A stretch of 64,000 bases of DNA from Paeniglutamicibacter psychrophenolicus. Lineage in GTDB: Bacteria; Actinomycetota; Actinomycetes; Actinomycetales; Micrococcaceae. Positions 18,267-26,468 of this stretch are shown piece after piece. Both the position numbers and the translations under genes were made by a program. How positions within the stretch are numbered: position 1 is the stretch's first letter; the number at the start of each line of letters is the position of its first letter. The notes beneath the pieces are model-generated. The model was not told where the DNA came from, searched no databases, and worked only from the letters and a program-made list of their open reading frames with translations. The DNA lies in NCBI RefSeq assembly GCF_017876575.1, contig NZ_JAGIOE010000001.1, positions 3,054,443 to 3,118,442 on the forward strand, read 5' to 3'.

Positions 18267-19379
18267 TCAGTCCCCGTCGTTGCCGGCCAGGGTGCGGGCA
18301 TCGGCGCGGCGTTCGTCCTGGCGCGCGGTGGCTTCGGCATTGATCCGGGACGGACGCCAGGAAAACACCACCATGACGGCCAGGCACAGCCACATCGCGG
18401 ACTGGATGACCAGCCAGGCGGTGACCGGGCCCTCGAAAAACTCGGCACCGATGGTGAAGCCGAAAAACGCCACGATCAGGCTGAATCCGGCACGGCGCAA
18501 CAGGATTCCACGCTTGGGGACCGTGCGTTCGGCCGCAGCAAGCTGCGCGGCAAAAAGCTCAACGTTGCCGAATTCCCCCGAGGCGGTGCCCGCTGCGGAT
18601 TGGGCGCGGTGCCCCCTGGCCTCTGCCAGGGCACGGGCGGCCTGGTCGCGGGTGAAGAGGTAGCGGCCGCGGAGCAGGTTTGACGCGCGGGTGAAGTAGC
18701 GCTCGTCGTCCCAGGCGGCATCGTCGGCCAGTTCCCGGGTCTTTCCCTCGGGCAGCTTGAACCCGATGGCCACAAGGGCCAGGCCAGCGATCGGCATCAC
18801 CCAGTTCGGCGGGCCCGCCGGCTCGAAGCCGCCCAGGAGCAGCATCAAGGCGATGGTTCCGGCCACCCCGGCCAGGACTCCGGCCCAGATCGCCCACGGC
18901 GCCCGCAGAAGTCCGCGGGTGCGCAGCAGCCAACCCCAGATCCCGATGGCGGCGAGCACGTAGAGCACCGGGAAGAGCAACAGGACCGGGCCGGCGAAGC
19001 TGTCCTCGCGCCACCCGTCGGCGAATCCGGTCCAGATCCCGAGCACCACCAGCAGCATTCCCAGGCCGGCGAGCAGGGCCGTGAAGGCACCGGCGGCATT
19101 GCGGAAGGGCAGGGCGCCTTCCAGCACCTGGGTCGCGGCGCGGTTGCTCCGACCCACGCCGCGTCCGTAGTCGACGGGGCCCCCGAAGAGCTCTTCGGCG
19201 GCTTGACCGCTGGAGGCCATGGACTCGCGCACCAGCGCCAGCTCCCTGGTGATGGCCGCCTCCGGTGCATCGGCGAAGAGCATGGCTCCCGCTGCGAGGT
19301 TGGCCCAGTCGCGCTGGGATTCGGGCCAGAGATCGACCTCTGCGCCCCAGGCGGTGTCGTTGCCGTGCGTTGCGCTCAT
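18267..19379 (-). CDS. PadR-linked polytopic membrane protein
   Basis: 370 residues from the ATG at 19379, with GGAGG six bases upstream. The N-terminal 100 residues are soluble (WPESQRDWANLAAGAMLF). About six hydrophobic segments follow: AFTALLAGLGMLLVVLGIWTG, GPVLLLFPVLYVLAAIGIW, AIWAGVLAGVAGTIALMLLL, WVMPIAGLALVAIGFKL, and a pair near the C-terminus (SLIVAFFGFTIGAEFF, LVIQSAMWLCLAVMVVFSW). I do not recognise the family beyond this. It lies 70 bases downstream of a PadR regulator in the same direction, the usual arrangement of a PadR factor and the membrane protein it controls. Substrate or signal unknown. Confidence 0.75.
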   Translation of the reverse strand: MSATHGNDTAWGAEVDLWPESQRDWANLAAGAMLFADAPEAAITRELALVRESMASSGQAAEELFGGPVDYGRGVGRSNRAATQVLEGALPFRNAAGAFTALLAGLGMLLVVLGIWTGFADGWREDSFAGPVLLLFPVLYVLAAIGIWGWLLRTRGLLRAPWAIWAGVLAGVAGTIALMLLLGGFEPAGPPNWVMPIAGLALVAIGFKLPEGKTRELADDAAWDDERYFTRASNLLRGRYLFTRDQAARALAEARGHRAQSAAGTASGEFGNVELFAAQLAAAERTVPKRGILLRRAGFSLIVAFFGFTIGAEFFEGPVTAWLVIQSAMWLCLAVMVVFSWRPSRINAEATARQDERRADARTLAGNDGD

Positions 19380-19449
19380 GCCGGACCTCCATCGTCGATT
19401 CCTGCGTGTCTCCCGGATCTCCTCGTGGATCCAGGTCGGCTTGGCCGGA

Positions 19450-19776
19450 TCATGCGCGCAGCACCGCTTCCTGAAAGAAGGCCCAGAGCTCGCGCTGGGA
19501 TGCCAGGTGGCCGCGGCCGGTTCCGGTGAGCGTGTAGACCTTGCGCCCCGGTGCCCCGTCACCGTCCTCCCAGGTGCTCTCCATGTACCCGGCGGCCTCG
19601 AGCTTGACCAGGGCCGGGTAGAGCGTGGCGCCCTTGATGGGCGAGAAGCCGCGGGCCTCCAGGATCTGGCCGAGGGCGTAGCCGTGGTTGGGGCCCGCCT
19701 CCAGCGCGTCGAGCAGGCTCAGCGGAAGCAGCGCGCGTTGCCAGGTGCCCGGGAATTCCTTGCCGCCCCCTAGCAT
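19450..19776 (-). CDS. PadR-family transcriptional regulator
   Basis: 108 residues, standard for the short PadR class (winged helix plus one dimerisation helix). Key stretches are SLLDALEAGPNHGYALGQIL, then GATLYPALVKLEAAGYMES with the recognition helix and wing, and GRKVYTLTGTGRGHL. PadR proteins usually repress a neighbouring membrane or efflux gene and respond to small hydrophobic molecules or cell-wall stress. Here the next gene in the same direction is the polytopic membrane protein. GGGGAG precedes the ATG. The AT-rich patch upstream (19918-19985) is the likely promoter/operator. Confidence 0.9.
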   Translation of the reverse strand: MLGGGKEFPGTWQRALLPLSLLDALEAGPNHGYALGQILEARGFSPIKGATLYPALVKLEAAGYMESTWEDGDGAPGRKVYTLTGTGRGHLASQRELWAFFQEAVLRA

Positions 19777-19917
19777 GGCCGCTCCCCCGCTTCCGGGAGG
19801 CGCCGGTGGCCCGGGTGGGACGTCGGGTGGCCGACGTGCTGCTGGTTTGGGGTCGTCATGTCGTGGCCTTCCTTGGAGGGTGCGTATCGTGGTGGACGCA
19901 CGCCGCGAAAATCCGGA

Positions 19918-19960
19918 CTAAGTCAAAAATTGATCTAGATTTAAAACAATACCAAGATTG
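19918..19960 (-). promoter_or_regulatory. Candidate padR promoter/operator
   Basis: An AT-rich island about 145-185 bases upstream of the padR start contains ATCTAGAT (19933-19940) and TTTAAAAC. A promoter or autoregulatory PadR site is a reasonable guess; a clean -35/-10 pair could not be fixed. Confidence 0.35.
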
Positions 19961-20209
19961 TGCACATTTGGCGACGTTTTCCATGACGGATTCGTGGCCG
20001 CCGCCGCACGCCCGAAACCCGGCAGCCGCGATCTACCTGCCGACATGCCCTGTCCCGGGCCGGTTCCCCGCGGGCAGGCCGGAGACACAGCGGGCGCAAG
20101 GTTGGCCCAAGGCGGCGCCCGGTGCGGGCTCCCCTTCCCCGCTCCCCCGGACCAAGATTTGGGCGGCGCCCCCTCGGGCCGGCACCTGGGATTTGGCCCC
20201 GGACATGCA

Positions 20210-20247
20210 CATGGGGGCGCCCACCGGGAATGGTGGACGCCCCCATG
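20210..20247 (-). terminator. Hairpin terminator after aspS
   Basis: A 16-base arm (20210-20225) pairs with 20232-20247 with a single mismatch and a six-base loop. It lies 27 bases downstream of the aspS stop codon. Confidence 0.8.
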
Positions 20248-20273
20248 AAACCGCCCGAAGGCGGTGGGCGGAA

Positions 20274-22076
20274 CTACTTCGCGTCGGCCGTGGCCGGCTC
20301 GTTGGACTCGGCCTTCTTGGGCTCGGGCTTCGAGTCGACTCCGGCTTCCTTGCGCTGCTGCGCGGTGATCGGCGCCGGGGCACTGGTCAGCGGGTCGAAG
20401 CCGCCGCCGGTCTTCGGGAAGGCGATGACGTCGCGGATCGAGTCCGAGCCGGTGAGCAGCTGCAGCACGCGGTCCCAGCCGAAGGCGATGCCTCCGTGCG
20501 GCGGGGCGCCGTACTTGAAGCCCTCGAGCAGGAAGCCGAATTTCTCCTGGGCGGCTTCCTCGTCGATGCCCATCATCTTGAACACGCGCTGCTGCAGGTC
20601 GGCCTGGTGGATACGGATCGAGCCGCCACCGATTTCGTTGCCGTTGCACACGATGTCGTAGGCGTAGGCCAGCGCGTTTTCCGGATCCGTGTCGAAGGTG
20701 TCCATGAATTCGGGCTTCGGGGAGGTGAAGGCGTGGTGCACGGCGGTCCAGGCGCCGGTCCCAACTGCCACGTCGCCCGAGGCAACCGCGGCCGCGGCGG
20801 GCTCGAACATCGGTGCGTCGACGACCCACACGAAGGCCCAGTCGCCGTCCTTGATCAAGCCGGTGCGGTGGCCGATTTCCACGCGGGCGGCGCCCAGCAG
20901 GGCACGGGCCTCGTTCTTGGCGCCGGCGGCGAAGAAGATGCAGTCTCCGGGCTTGGCTCCGGTGGCCTCGGCCAGGCCGGCGCGCTCGGCGTCGGTCAGG
21001 TTCTTGGCGACCGGGCCGGCGAGCTCGCCGTCCTCCTTGTAGAGCACGTAGGCCAGGCCCTTGTGCCCGCGCTGCTTGGCGAATTCCTGCCAGCCATCCA
21101 GGGTGCGGCGGGGCTGGGAGGCGCCTCCCGGCATGACCACGGCGCCGACGTGCGGGGCCTTGAAGACGCCGAAGCCGGTGTCCTTGAAGAACTCGGTCAT
21201 GTCGGTCAGCTCGAGGCCGAAGCGCATGTCCGGCTTGTCCGACCCGTACTTGGCCATGGCCTCGTGGTAGGTGATGCGGGCGATCGGCGTCGGGATCTCG
21301 ACGTCGATCAGCTTCCACAATTCCTTCACCAGGGCTTCGCCCAGGGCGATGATGTCATCCTGCTCGACGAAGGACGCCTCGATGTCCAGCTGGGTGAATT
21401 CCGGCTGGCGGTCGGCGCGGAAGTCCTCGTCGCGGTAGCAGCGGGCGATCTGGTAGTACTTCTCGAATCCACCGACCTGCAGCAGCTGCTTGAACAGCTG
21501 CGGGGACTGCGGCAGCGCGTACCAGGAACCCGGGGCCAGGCGTGCCGGGACCAGGAAGTCGCGGGCGCCTTCGGGGGTGGAGCGGGTCAGCGTCGGGGTC
21601 TCGATCTCGCAGTAGCCGTCCTCGTGCAGCAGGTTGCGGGCCACGCGGTTTGCCTCGGAGCGCAGGCGGATGTTGCGGTTCGGGGTGGGGCGGCGCAAAT
21701 CGAGGTAGCGGTGGCGCAGTCGCGCCTCCTCGCCGACCTCGACGTGCTCGTCGACCTGGAAGGGCAGCGGCGCGGCGGTGTTCAGCACCACCACGGTCTC
21801 GGCGATGACCTCGATCTGCCCGGTGGCCAGCGCCGGGTTCTCGTTGCCCTCGGGGCGGCGTTCGACCGTGCCGGTGATCTGCAGGACGAATTCGTTGCGC
21901 AGCGGGTGGAAGACTTCCTCCTCGCGCACCACGACCTGGGCGAAGCCCGAGGCGTCGCGCAGGTCAAGGAAGGCGACCCCACCGTGGTCGCGGCGGCGGG
22001 CCACCCAACCGGTGAGGGTGACGGTTTCTCCGATGTGCTCGGCGTTCAAGGTGCCGAGCTGATGAGTGCGTAGCAC
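20274..22076 (-). CDS. aspS: Aspartate--tRNA ligase (probably non-discriminating, Asp/Asn)
   Basis: 600 residues: OB anticodon-binding domain, class II core and the bacterial GAD insertion. Motifs: [15 protein letters not shown] in the OB fold, [40 protein letters not shown] (motif 2) and [10 protein letters not shown] (motif 3). Residue 31 is histidine; in Pseudomonas aeruginosa the corresponding His31 marks a non-discriminating enzyme that also makes Asp-tRNA(Asn), later amidated by GatCAB. The C-terminal tail ([19 protein letters not shown]) is a charged extension. A terminator follows and a 210-base gap separates it from hisS, which points the same way. Confidence 0.96.
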   Translation of the reverse strand: MLRTHQLGTLNAEHIGETVTLTGWVARRRDHGGVAFLDLRDASGFAQVVVREEEVFHPLRNEFVLQITGTVERRPEGNENPALATGQIEVIAETVVVLNTAAPLPFQVDEHVEVGEEARLRHRYLDLRRPTPNRNIRLRSEANRVARNLLHEDGYCEIETPTLTRSTPEGARDFLVPARLAPGSWYALPQSPQLFKQLLQVGGFEKYYQIARCYRDEDFRADRQPEFTQLDIEASFVEQDDIIALGEALVKELWKLIDVEIPTPIARITYHEAMAKYGSDKPDMRFGLELTDMTEFFKDTGFGVFKAPHVGAVVMPGGASQPRRTLDGWQEFAKQRGHKGLAYVLYKEDGELAGPVAKNLTDAERAGLAEATGAKPGDCIFFAAGAKNEARALLGAARVEIGHRTGLIKDGDWAFVWVVDAPMFEPAAAAVASGDVAVGTGAWTAVHHAFTSPKPEFMDTFDTDPENALAYAYDIVCNGNEIGGGSIRIHQADLQQRVFKMMGIDEEAAQEKFGFLLEGFKYGAPPHGGIAFGWDRVLQLLTGSDSIRDVIAFPKTGGGFDPLTSAPAPITAQQRKEAGVDSKPEPKKAESNEPATADAK

Positions 22077-22209
22077 TGCATTCCTTTCTACAAAGGTGCG
22101 AATTTCCGCGGGTGTCCCGAAGGCTGTGTGGCGCCGGTGGCGCGTGGGGTTTCGGTGCGGAAAAGGGAAGAATCTATGTGCGAGTTTACCGGCAGCGGTG
22201 CACCCGCGG

Positions 22210-22272
22210 CACCGGAACCCCCGCGGTTGTGCCCTGACTCACGTGCGGGGCGCGCCGGGAGGGGTTCCGGTG
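22210..22272 (-). terminator. Possible terminator after hisS
   Basis: CACCGGAACCCC (22210-22221) pairs perfectly with 22261-22272, 14 bases after the hisS stop. The 39-base loop is long for a terminator, so confidence is modest. Confidence 0.4.
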
Positions 22273-22286
22273 GCGTGTTTTGGCCG

Positions 22287-23621
22287 TTAGCCGGCGGCGG
22301 TGACGCGGTTGGTGAGGTCTTCGGCCTCGGGCATCCAGCCGGCCGGGTCGGCGGAAACCTGCTCGCCGCTGCGGATGTCCTTGACCTCGTGGGTGCCGTC
22401 CTCGGAAGTGAACCAGACAAAGGGGATGCCGCGCTTGTCGGCGTACTTGATCTGCTTGCCGAACTTCTCCGCCTTGGCGGCGACCTCGCAGGCGATGCCG
22501 CGGGCGCGCAGCGCGGCGGCGACGTCCTGCGCCTCGTTCCAGGAATCGTCGTTGGCCAGGGTCACCAGCACCGCGGAGGGCACGGTGCGTGCGGCGACGG
22601 CGGTTTCCTCGGCGAGCATCCGCGAGACCAGGCGGGTGACGCCGATGGACAGGCCCACGCCCGGGTAGTTCTTCTTGCCGGTGGAGGCCAGCGACTCGTA
22701 GCGCCCGCCGGAGCATATCGAGCCCAGGGACTCGTGGCCCACCAGGACCGTCTCGTAGACGGTGCCGGTGTAGTAGTCCAGGCCGCGGGCGATGGACAGG
22801 TCGGCGACGACCTTGCCCGGGGCGCGGAGCACTGCGGCCTCGATGACCTGGCGCAGTTCGTCCAGGCCCTCCTCCATCAGCGGGTGGGTGACGCCCAGGG
22901 CACGGACCTTTTCCACGAAGGAGGTGTCCTGGGTGCATATCTGCGCAAGGGCCAGGGCGGCCGCGGCCTGCTCGGCGGTGGCGCCGAGCTCGGTCTGCAG
23001 CAGTTCGGCGACCTTGTCCGCGCCGATCTTTTCCAGCTTGTCGATCGAGCGCAACACGCCGGCGGTGTCGGTCAGCCCCAGACCCAGGTAGAAGCCCTCG
23101 GCGAGCTTGCGGTTGTTCACGCGCAGGCGGAAGTCCCCGATCGGCAGGGCGGAAAGGGCCTCGGCGATGACCAGGGCGAGTTCCACGTCGTAGCGGAAGG
23201 GCAGGGTGCCGTCGCCCACCACGTCGATGTCGGCCTGGGTGAATTCGCGGAAGCGGCCGTCCTGCGGGCGTTCGCCGCGCCAGACCTTCTGCATCTGGTA
23301 GCGGCGGAAGGGGAAGGGCAGGTGCCCGGCGTTCTCCACCACGTAGCGGGCGAAGGGGACGGTCAGATCGAAGTGCAGGGCCAGCGCGTTCGGGTCGGAC
23401 TTGGCCGATTTCTCGGCGGCCAGGCGGGACAGGCCGTAGACCTCCTTGTCGATCTCGCCCTTGCGCAACAGCTGCCCGACGGTTTCCACGGCGCGGGTCT
23501 CGATGTTCGCGAACCCATGCAGCTCGAAGATCCGACGCAGCGTGTCCAGTACATGCTGCTCCACCGCACGCTCCTGCGGGAGCCATTCGGGGAAGCCGGA
23601 TAGTGAGGCCTTGCGTGCCAT
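22287..23621 (-). CDS. hisS: Histidine--tRNA ligase
   Basis: 444 residues from the ATG at 23621 (MARKASLSGFPEWLPQERAV), with AGGAG about 10 bases upstream. Class II synthetase: motif 2 region LPFPFRRYQMQKVWRGERPQ, the histidine-specific ARGLDYYTGTVYE and CSGGRYESL, and a C-terminal anticodon-binding domain (AVLVTLANDDSWNEAQDVAA). The start MARKASLSGFPEWLP is the type I remember from Arthrobacter HisS. It is divergent from the DUF349 gene. Confidence 0.96.
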   Translation of the reverse strand: MARKASLSGFPEWLPQERAVEQHVLDTLRRIFELHGFANIETRAVETVGQLLRKGEIDKEVYGLSRLAAEKSAKSDPNALALHFDLTVPFARYVVENAGHLPFPFRRYQMQKVWRGERPQDGRFREFTQADIDVVGDGTLPFRYDVELALVIAEALSALPIGDFRLRVNNRKLAEGFYLGLGLTDTAGVLRSIDKLEKIGADKVAELLQTELGATAEQAAAALALAQICTQDTSFVEKVRALGVTHPLMEEGLDELRQVIEAAVLRAPGKVVADLSIARGLDYYTGTVYETVLVGHESLGSICSGGRYESLASTGKKNYPGVGLSIGVTRLVSRMLAEETAVAARTVPSAVLVTLANDDSWNEAQDVAAALRARGIACEVAAKAEKFGKQIKYADKRGIPFVWFTSEDGTHEVKDIRSGEQVSADPAGWMPEAEDLTNRVTAAG

Positions 23622-23896
23622 GAAGTCAGTACTCCTGTATGAAAGGGGGAAAAGCAATGGTGGTTGCCACGTCCCTGGCAGCGGCGGGCCCGCCAGGGGC
23701 GGCGCCGCGCCCAGCGGGCACGTAGGGAAGCAAGTCTACTGGCGCGCCGGTGCGCCGAGGGCGAAACGACGCGAATGCGTCGCCGAATCGGGGCGGCAGA
23801 GTACCGGTGGGCGGGCCATGGCGGGTAAAGTGGCGGTGACAGTTGTGTCCTGAGCGCAGAGTCTCTGGGCCGATCCTTAGCGAAAGAGTTTCAGCG

Positions 23897-25609
23897 GTGA
23901 CCACCAGTCAGCAATCCGACGACAATCTCCAGCCAGCAGCAGTGGCCGAGGAGCAGCAAACCGAAGGCACCCCGGCGCCGGTTGAGGCGCCAGTTGCGCC
24001 GGCACCCGACGCGGCACCCGTAGCCGAGGCCGCCGAAGCGCCCGAGCAGCCGGCCGAGGCAGCCCCCGAGGCCCCCGCGGCAGAGGAAGCACCGGCAGCC
24101 GAAGCCCTTGTGGCCGAGGAAGCACCGGTCGCAGAAGCAGCGGCAACCGAGGCCCCGGCAGCCGAAGAGGTGCCGGTCGCAGAAGCAGCGGCAACCGAGG
24201 CCAAGGCCGAGGAAGCAGCTCCCGCCGCAGTGCCGACCCCGGCAGCGGTGCCGACCCCGGCCGCCATGGTCCCGTCGCCCGGCGCACCGCGCCCGACCGG
24301 CAAGCACGCCGCCAAGGCCGCAGCACCGGTTGCAGCTCCCCCGACCTTCACCACCCCGCTGGAGGACGCCGCGAAGATCAGCCGCGTTTCCGAGGACGGC
24401 CACGTGTTTGTCATCATCGACGGCACCGAGCACCCGGTGGGCCAGTACCCCGATGCCACCGCCGAGGAGGCCCTGGCCTACTTCGTGCGCAAGCACGACG
24501 AGGTCGTCTCCTCCCTGATGCTGCTCGAGCAGCGCGTTGCTGCCAAGGCACCGAGCTCGGACATGAACAAGACCCTGGACCACCTGGCCGCCACCGTGGC
24601 CGAGCGCGCCATGGTCGGAGACATCCCGGCCCTTGAGGCCCGCATCGAGACCGCACGCGTTGCCGTCGCCGAGCTGGTTGCCGTCGAGCGCAAGGCCAAC
24701 GAGGAGTTGCGCGCCACCGAGTTTGCCGCCCGCGAGGCAATCGTCGCCGAGGCCGAGGCCCTTGCCGCACTGGACCCGACCACCGTGCAGTGGAAGCAGG
24801 GCTCCAACCGGATGAACGACCTCTTTGATGCCTGGAAGGCAGCACAGAAGTCGGGCGTGCGCCTGGGTCGTTCCACCGAGGATTCGCTCTGGAAGCGTTT
24901 CCGCGGGGCCCGGACCACCTTCGACCGCCACCGCCGTGCCTACTTCTCGCAGCTGGATGCCACCAACTCCGAGGCCAAGAGCGCCAAGGAAGCGTTGATC
25001 GCCCGTGCCGAGGAACTCTCGCGATCCACCGACTGGGGAGCAACGGCCGGTGAATACCGCCGCCTGATGGACGAGTGGAAGGCCTCCAAGCGCGCCTCGC
25101 GCAAGGACGACGACGCGCTGTGGGCACGCTTCCGCGCCGCCCAGGACGTGTTCTTCGAGGCCCGCACCTCCGCCAACGCCGCCATCGACGAGGAGTTCGG
25201 CGCGAACCTCATCGTCAAGGAGGCGCTGCTTCTCGAGGCCAAGGCGCTGCTGCCGATCAAGGACCTGGCCACGGCCAAGCGCCTGCTCGATTCGATCCGC
25301 GACCGCTGGGAATCCGCGGGCAAGGTTCCGCGTGCGGACATGCAGCGCGTGGAGTCCTCGCTGCGCCAGGTCGAGGATGCCGTTCGTTCGGCGGAAGACG
25401 ACCAGTGGCGCCGGTCCAACCCGGAGACCAAGGCACGGTCGAACTCGATGCTGACCCAGCTCGAGGATGCCATTGCCGGACTCGAGGACGACCTGGCCAA
25501 GGCGAAGGCCAAGGGCGTGGAGTCCAAGATCAAGGCCGCCCAGGAAGCCCTGGATGCCCGCCGCCTGTGGCTCGAGACCCTGCAGAAGTCCTCGGCCGAC
25601 TTCCAGTAA
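23897..25609 (+). CDS. DUF349 protein with Ala/Glu/Pro repeat N-terminus
   Basis: 570 residues from the GTG at 23897 (TTSQQSDDNLQ); an earlier TTG at 23843 would add 18 residues, and neither has a strong ribosome site. Residues 1-150 are a low-complexity Ala/Glu/Pro tract containing a 16-residue repeat. The rest is alpha-helical, with tandem DUF349 units recognised by spaced tryptophans (WKQGSNRMNDLFDAWKAAQ, LWKRFRGARTTFDRHR, LMDEWKASKR, LWARFRAAQDVFFEAR). DUF349 proteins are cytosolic; a role in RNA or ribosome-related processes has been suggested for some members. It is divergent from hisS and ends at a very strong terminator. Confidence 0.87.
   Translation: MTTSQQSDDNLQPAAVAEEQQTEGTPAPVEAPVAPAPDAAPVAEAAEAPEQPAEAAPEAPAAEEAPAAEALVAEEAPVAEAAATEAPAAEEVPVAEAAATEAKAEEAAPAAVPTPAAVPTPAAMVPSPGAPRPTGKHAAKAAAPVAAPPTFTTPLEDAAKISRVSEDGHVFVIIDGTEHPVGQYPDATAEEALAYFVRKHDEVVSSLMLLEQRVAAKAPSSDMNKTLDHLAATVAERAMVGDIPALEARIETARVAVAELVAVERKANEELRATEFAAREAIVAEAEALAALDPTTVQWKQGSNRMNDLFDAWKAAQKSGVRLGRSTEDSLWKRFRGARTTFDRHRRAYFSQLDATNSEAKSAKEALIARAEELSRSTDWGATAGEYRRLMDEWKASKRASRKDDDALWARFRAAQDVFFEARTSANAAIDEEFGANLIVKEALLLEAKALLPIKDLATAKRLLDSIRDRWESAGKVPRADMQRVESSLRQVEDAVRSAEDDQWRRSNPETKARSNSMLTQLEDAIAGLEDDLAKAKAKGVESKIKAAQEALDARRLWLETLQKSSADFQ
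24125..24202 (+). repeat. 30-bp perfect direct repeat, period 48, in the DUF349 gene
   Basis: Bases 24125-24154 and 24173-24202 are identical, encoding PVAEAAATEA in each unit of a 16-codon period (the unit also contains PAAEE or PVAEE). Degenerate copies flank them, and a shorter repeat (GTGCCGACCCCGGC) follows. The repeats are in frame, so copy-number change would alter only tract length. Confidence 0.9.
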
Positions 25610-25629
25610 CACGCAATACGGCAGTACTG

Positions 25630-25678
25630 GCGCCGGGCGGGTGCGGTTCGCAAGAACCGCACCCGCCCGGCGCTTTTT
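25630..25678 (+). terminator. Strong intrinsic terminator after the DUF349 gene
   Basis: A perfect 20-bp stem (25630-25649 with 25654-25673), a GCAA tetraloop and a run of five T. It starts 20 bases after the stop codon. This is the clearest Rho-independent terminator in the window. Confidence 0.95.
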
Positions 25679-25767
25679 GCTGCGCCGTTCGATGGGAGCG
25701 GCCGCAGTTATCCACAATTTCGGCATCTCCCCTGCCGCGGGGCACCGTGGCCTGTGAGAGTGGAGGA

Positions 25768-26430
25768 ATGGAAAGCACAGACACGGGCCGCGACCCGGCC
25801 CCGGATCCCGCAGCACCGGCCCCAACACCCCAGTTTCCGCCCCGGGCACGCAGGGGCCCGCGGGTGGTCCTGGTGGACGAGCCGTTCACCCTCAACGAGC
25901 TGCAGGCATTGCGGCTGCGCGGGTCGTTGCGGGAAGTCCTGCCCGGGGCCTACATCGCCGCGGTGCATCCGGAAAACCCGGTGACCCGGGCGCAGGTGGC
26001 CGCCGCGGTGGCCGGGGAACAGTTGCTGCCCGGCAGGGCCCTGTGCAAGGGCACCGCCGCATGGGTGTACGGCTGTGCGCCGATGCCGCGCGAACTGGAC
26101 ATCGTGGTCCCGCGCTACCACCGGCCGTGCGCCCCGACGGCCCGGATGCTGCTGCGGCTGAGCGAGGGCGTGCTGGACGAGGAGCAGATCTGCACCGTGG
26201 GGGGCGTGGCGGTGACCTCGCCGCTGCGCACCGCGATGGACATCGCCTTCAACTCCGAGTGGCGTGAATCGCTGCCGGTGCTCGCGGCCATCGACGCCTC
26301 GCCGCGCCTGCGCTGCGGGTACCGGCAGATGCTGGATTCGATCAACGAGCAGGTGCGCCGGCCCGGACGGCGCCGGGCGCTGGGCGCGGTCACCCGGCTG
26401 ATGGACCCACCCCTGCCCGCAGCGGCCTAG
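25768..26430 (+). CDS. AbiEi-antitoxin-like protein without a visible toxin
   Basis: 220 residues from the ATG at 25768, directly after GGAGGA. The stretch FTLNELQALRLRGSLREVLPGAYI looks like a winged-helix start followed by 'G.YI', and then KGTAAWVYGCAPMPRELDIVVP and VGGVAVTSPLRTAMDIAF, which resemble the actinobacterial proteins annotated as type IV AbiEi-family antitoxins or related DUF559-linked regulators. No nucleotidyltransferase (AbiEii-like) gene is adjacent: upstream is the DUF349 gene with its terminator, downstream is convergent rel. I am fairly sure it is a gene, less sure of the family. Confidence 0.65.
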   Translation: MESTDTGRDPAPDPAAPAPTPQFPPRARRGPRVVLVDEPFTLNELQALRLRGSLREVLPGAYIAAVHPENPVTRAQVAAAVAGEQLLPGRALCKGTAAWVYGCAPMPRELDIVVPRYHRPCAPTARMLLRLSEGVLDEEQICTVGGVAVTSPLRTAMDIAFNSEWRESLPVLAAIDASPRLRCGYRQMLDSINEQVRRPGRRRALGAVTRLMDPPLPAAA

Positions 26431-26468
26431 GCACCGCCGCGGGTCCGCCCCGCCGGGTGGATTCCGCG

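Larger units (their letters stand above)
19777..20273. other. Intergenic region between padR and aspS, with an AT-rich patch
   Basis: About 497 bases with no supportable gene. Bases 20210-20247 are the aspS terminator. Bases 19918-19985 are strikingly AT-rich for this genome and contain the 8-bp palindrome ATCTAGAT (19933-19940). The rest is GC-rich and shows nothing recognisable. Confidence 0.6.

Noticed and set aside
17593..18393. Upstream extension of the HNH-DUF222 frame over dtd
   Set aside because: The extension lies antisense to dtd, a certain gene, and looks compositional. The protein family starts near MGTPLSAP.
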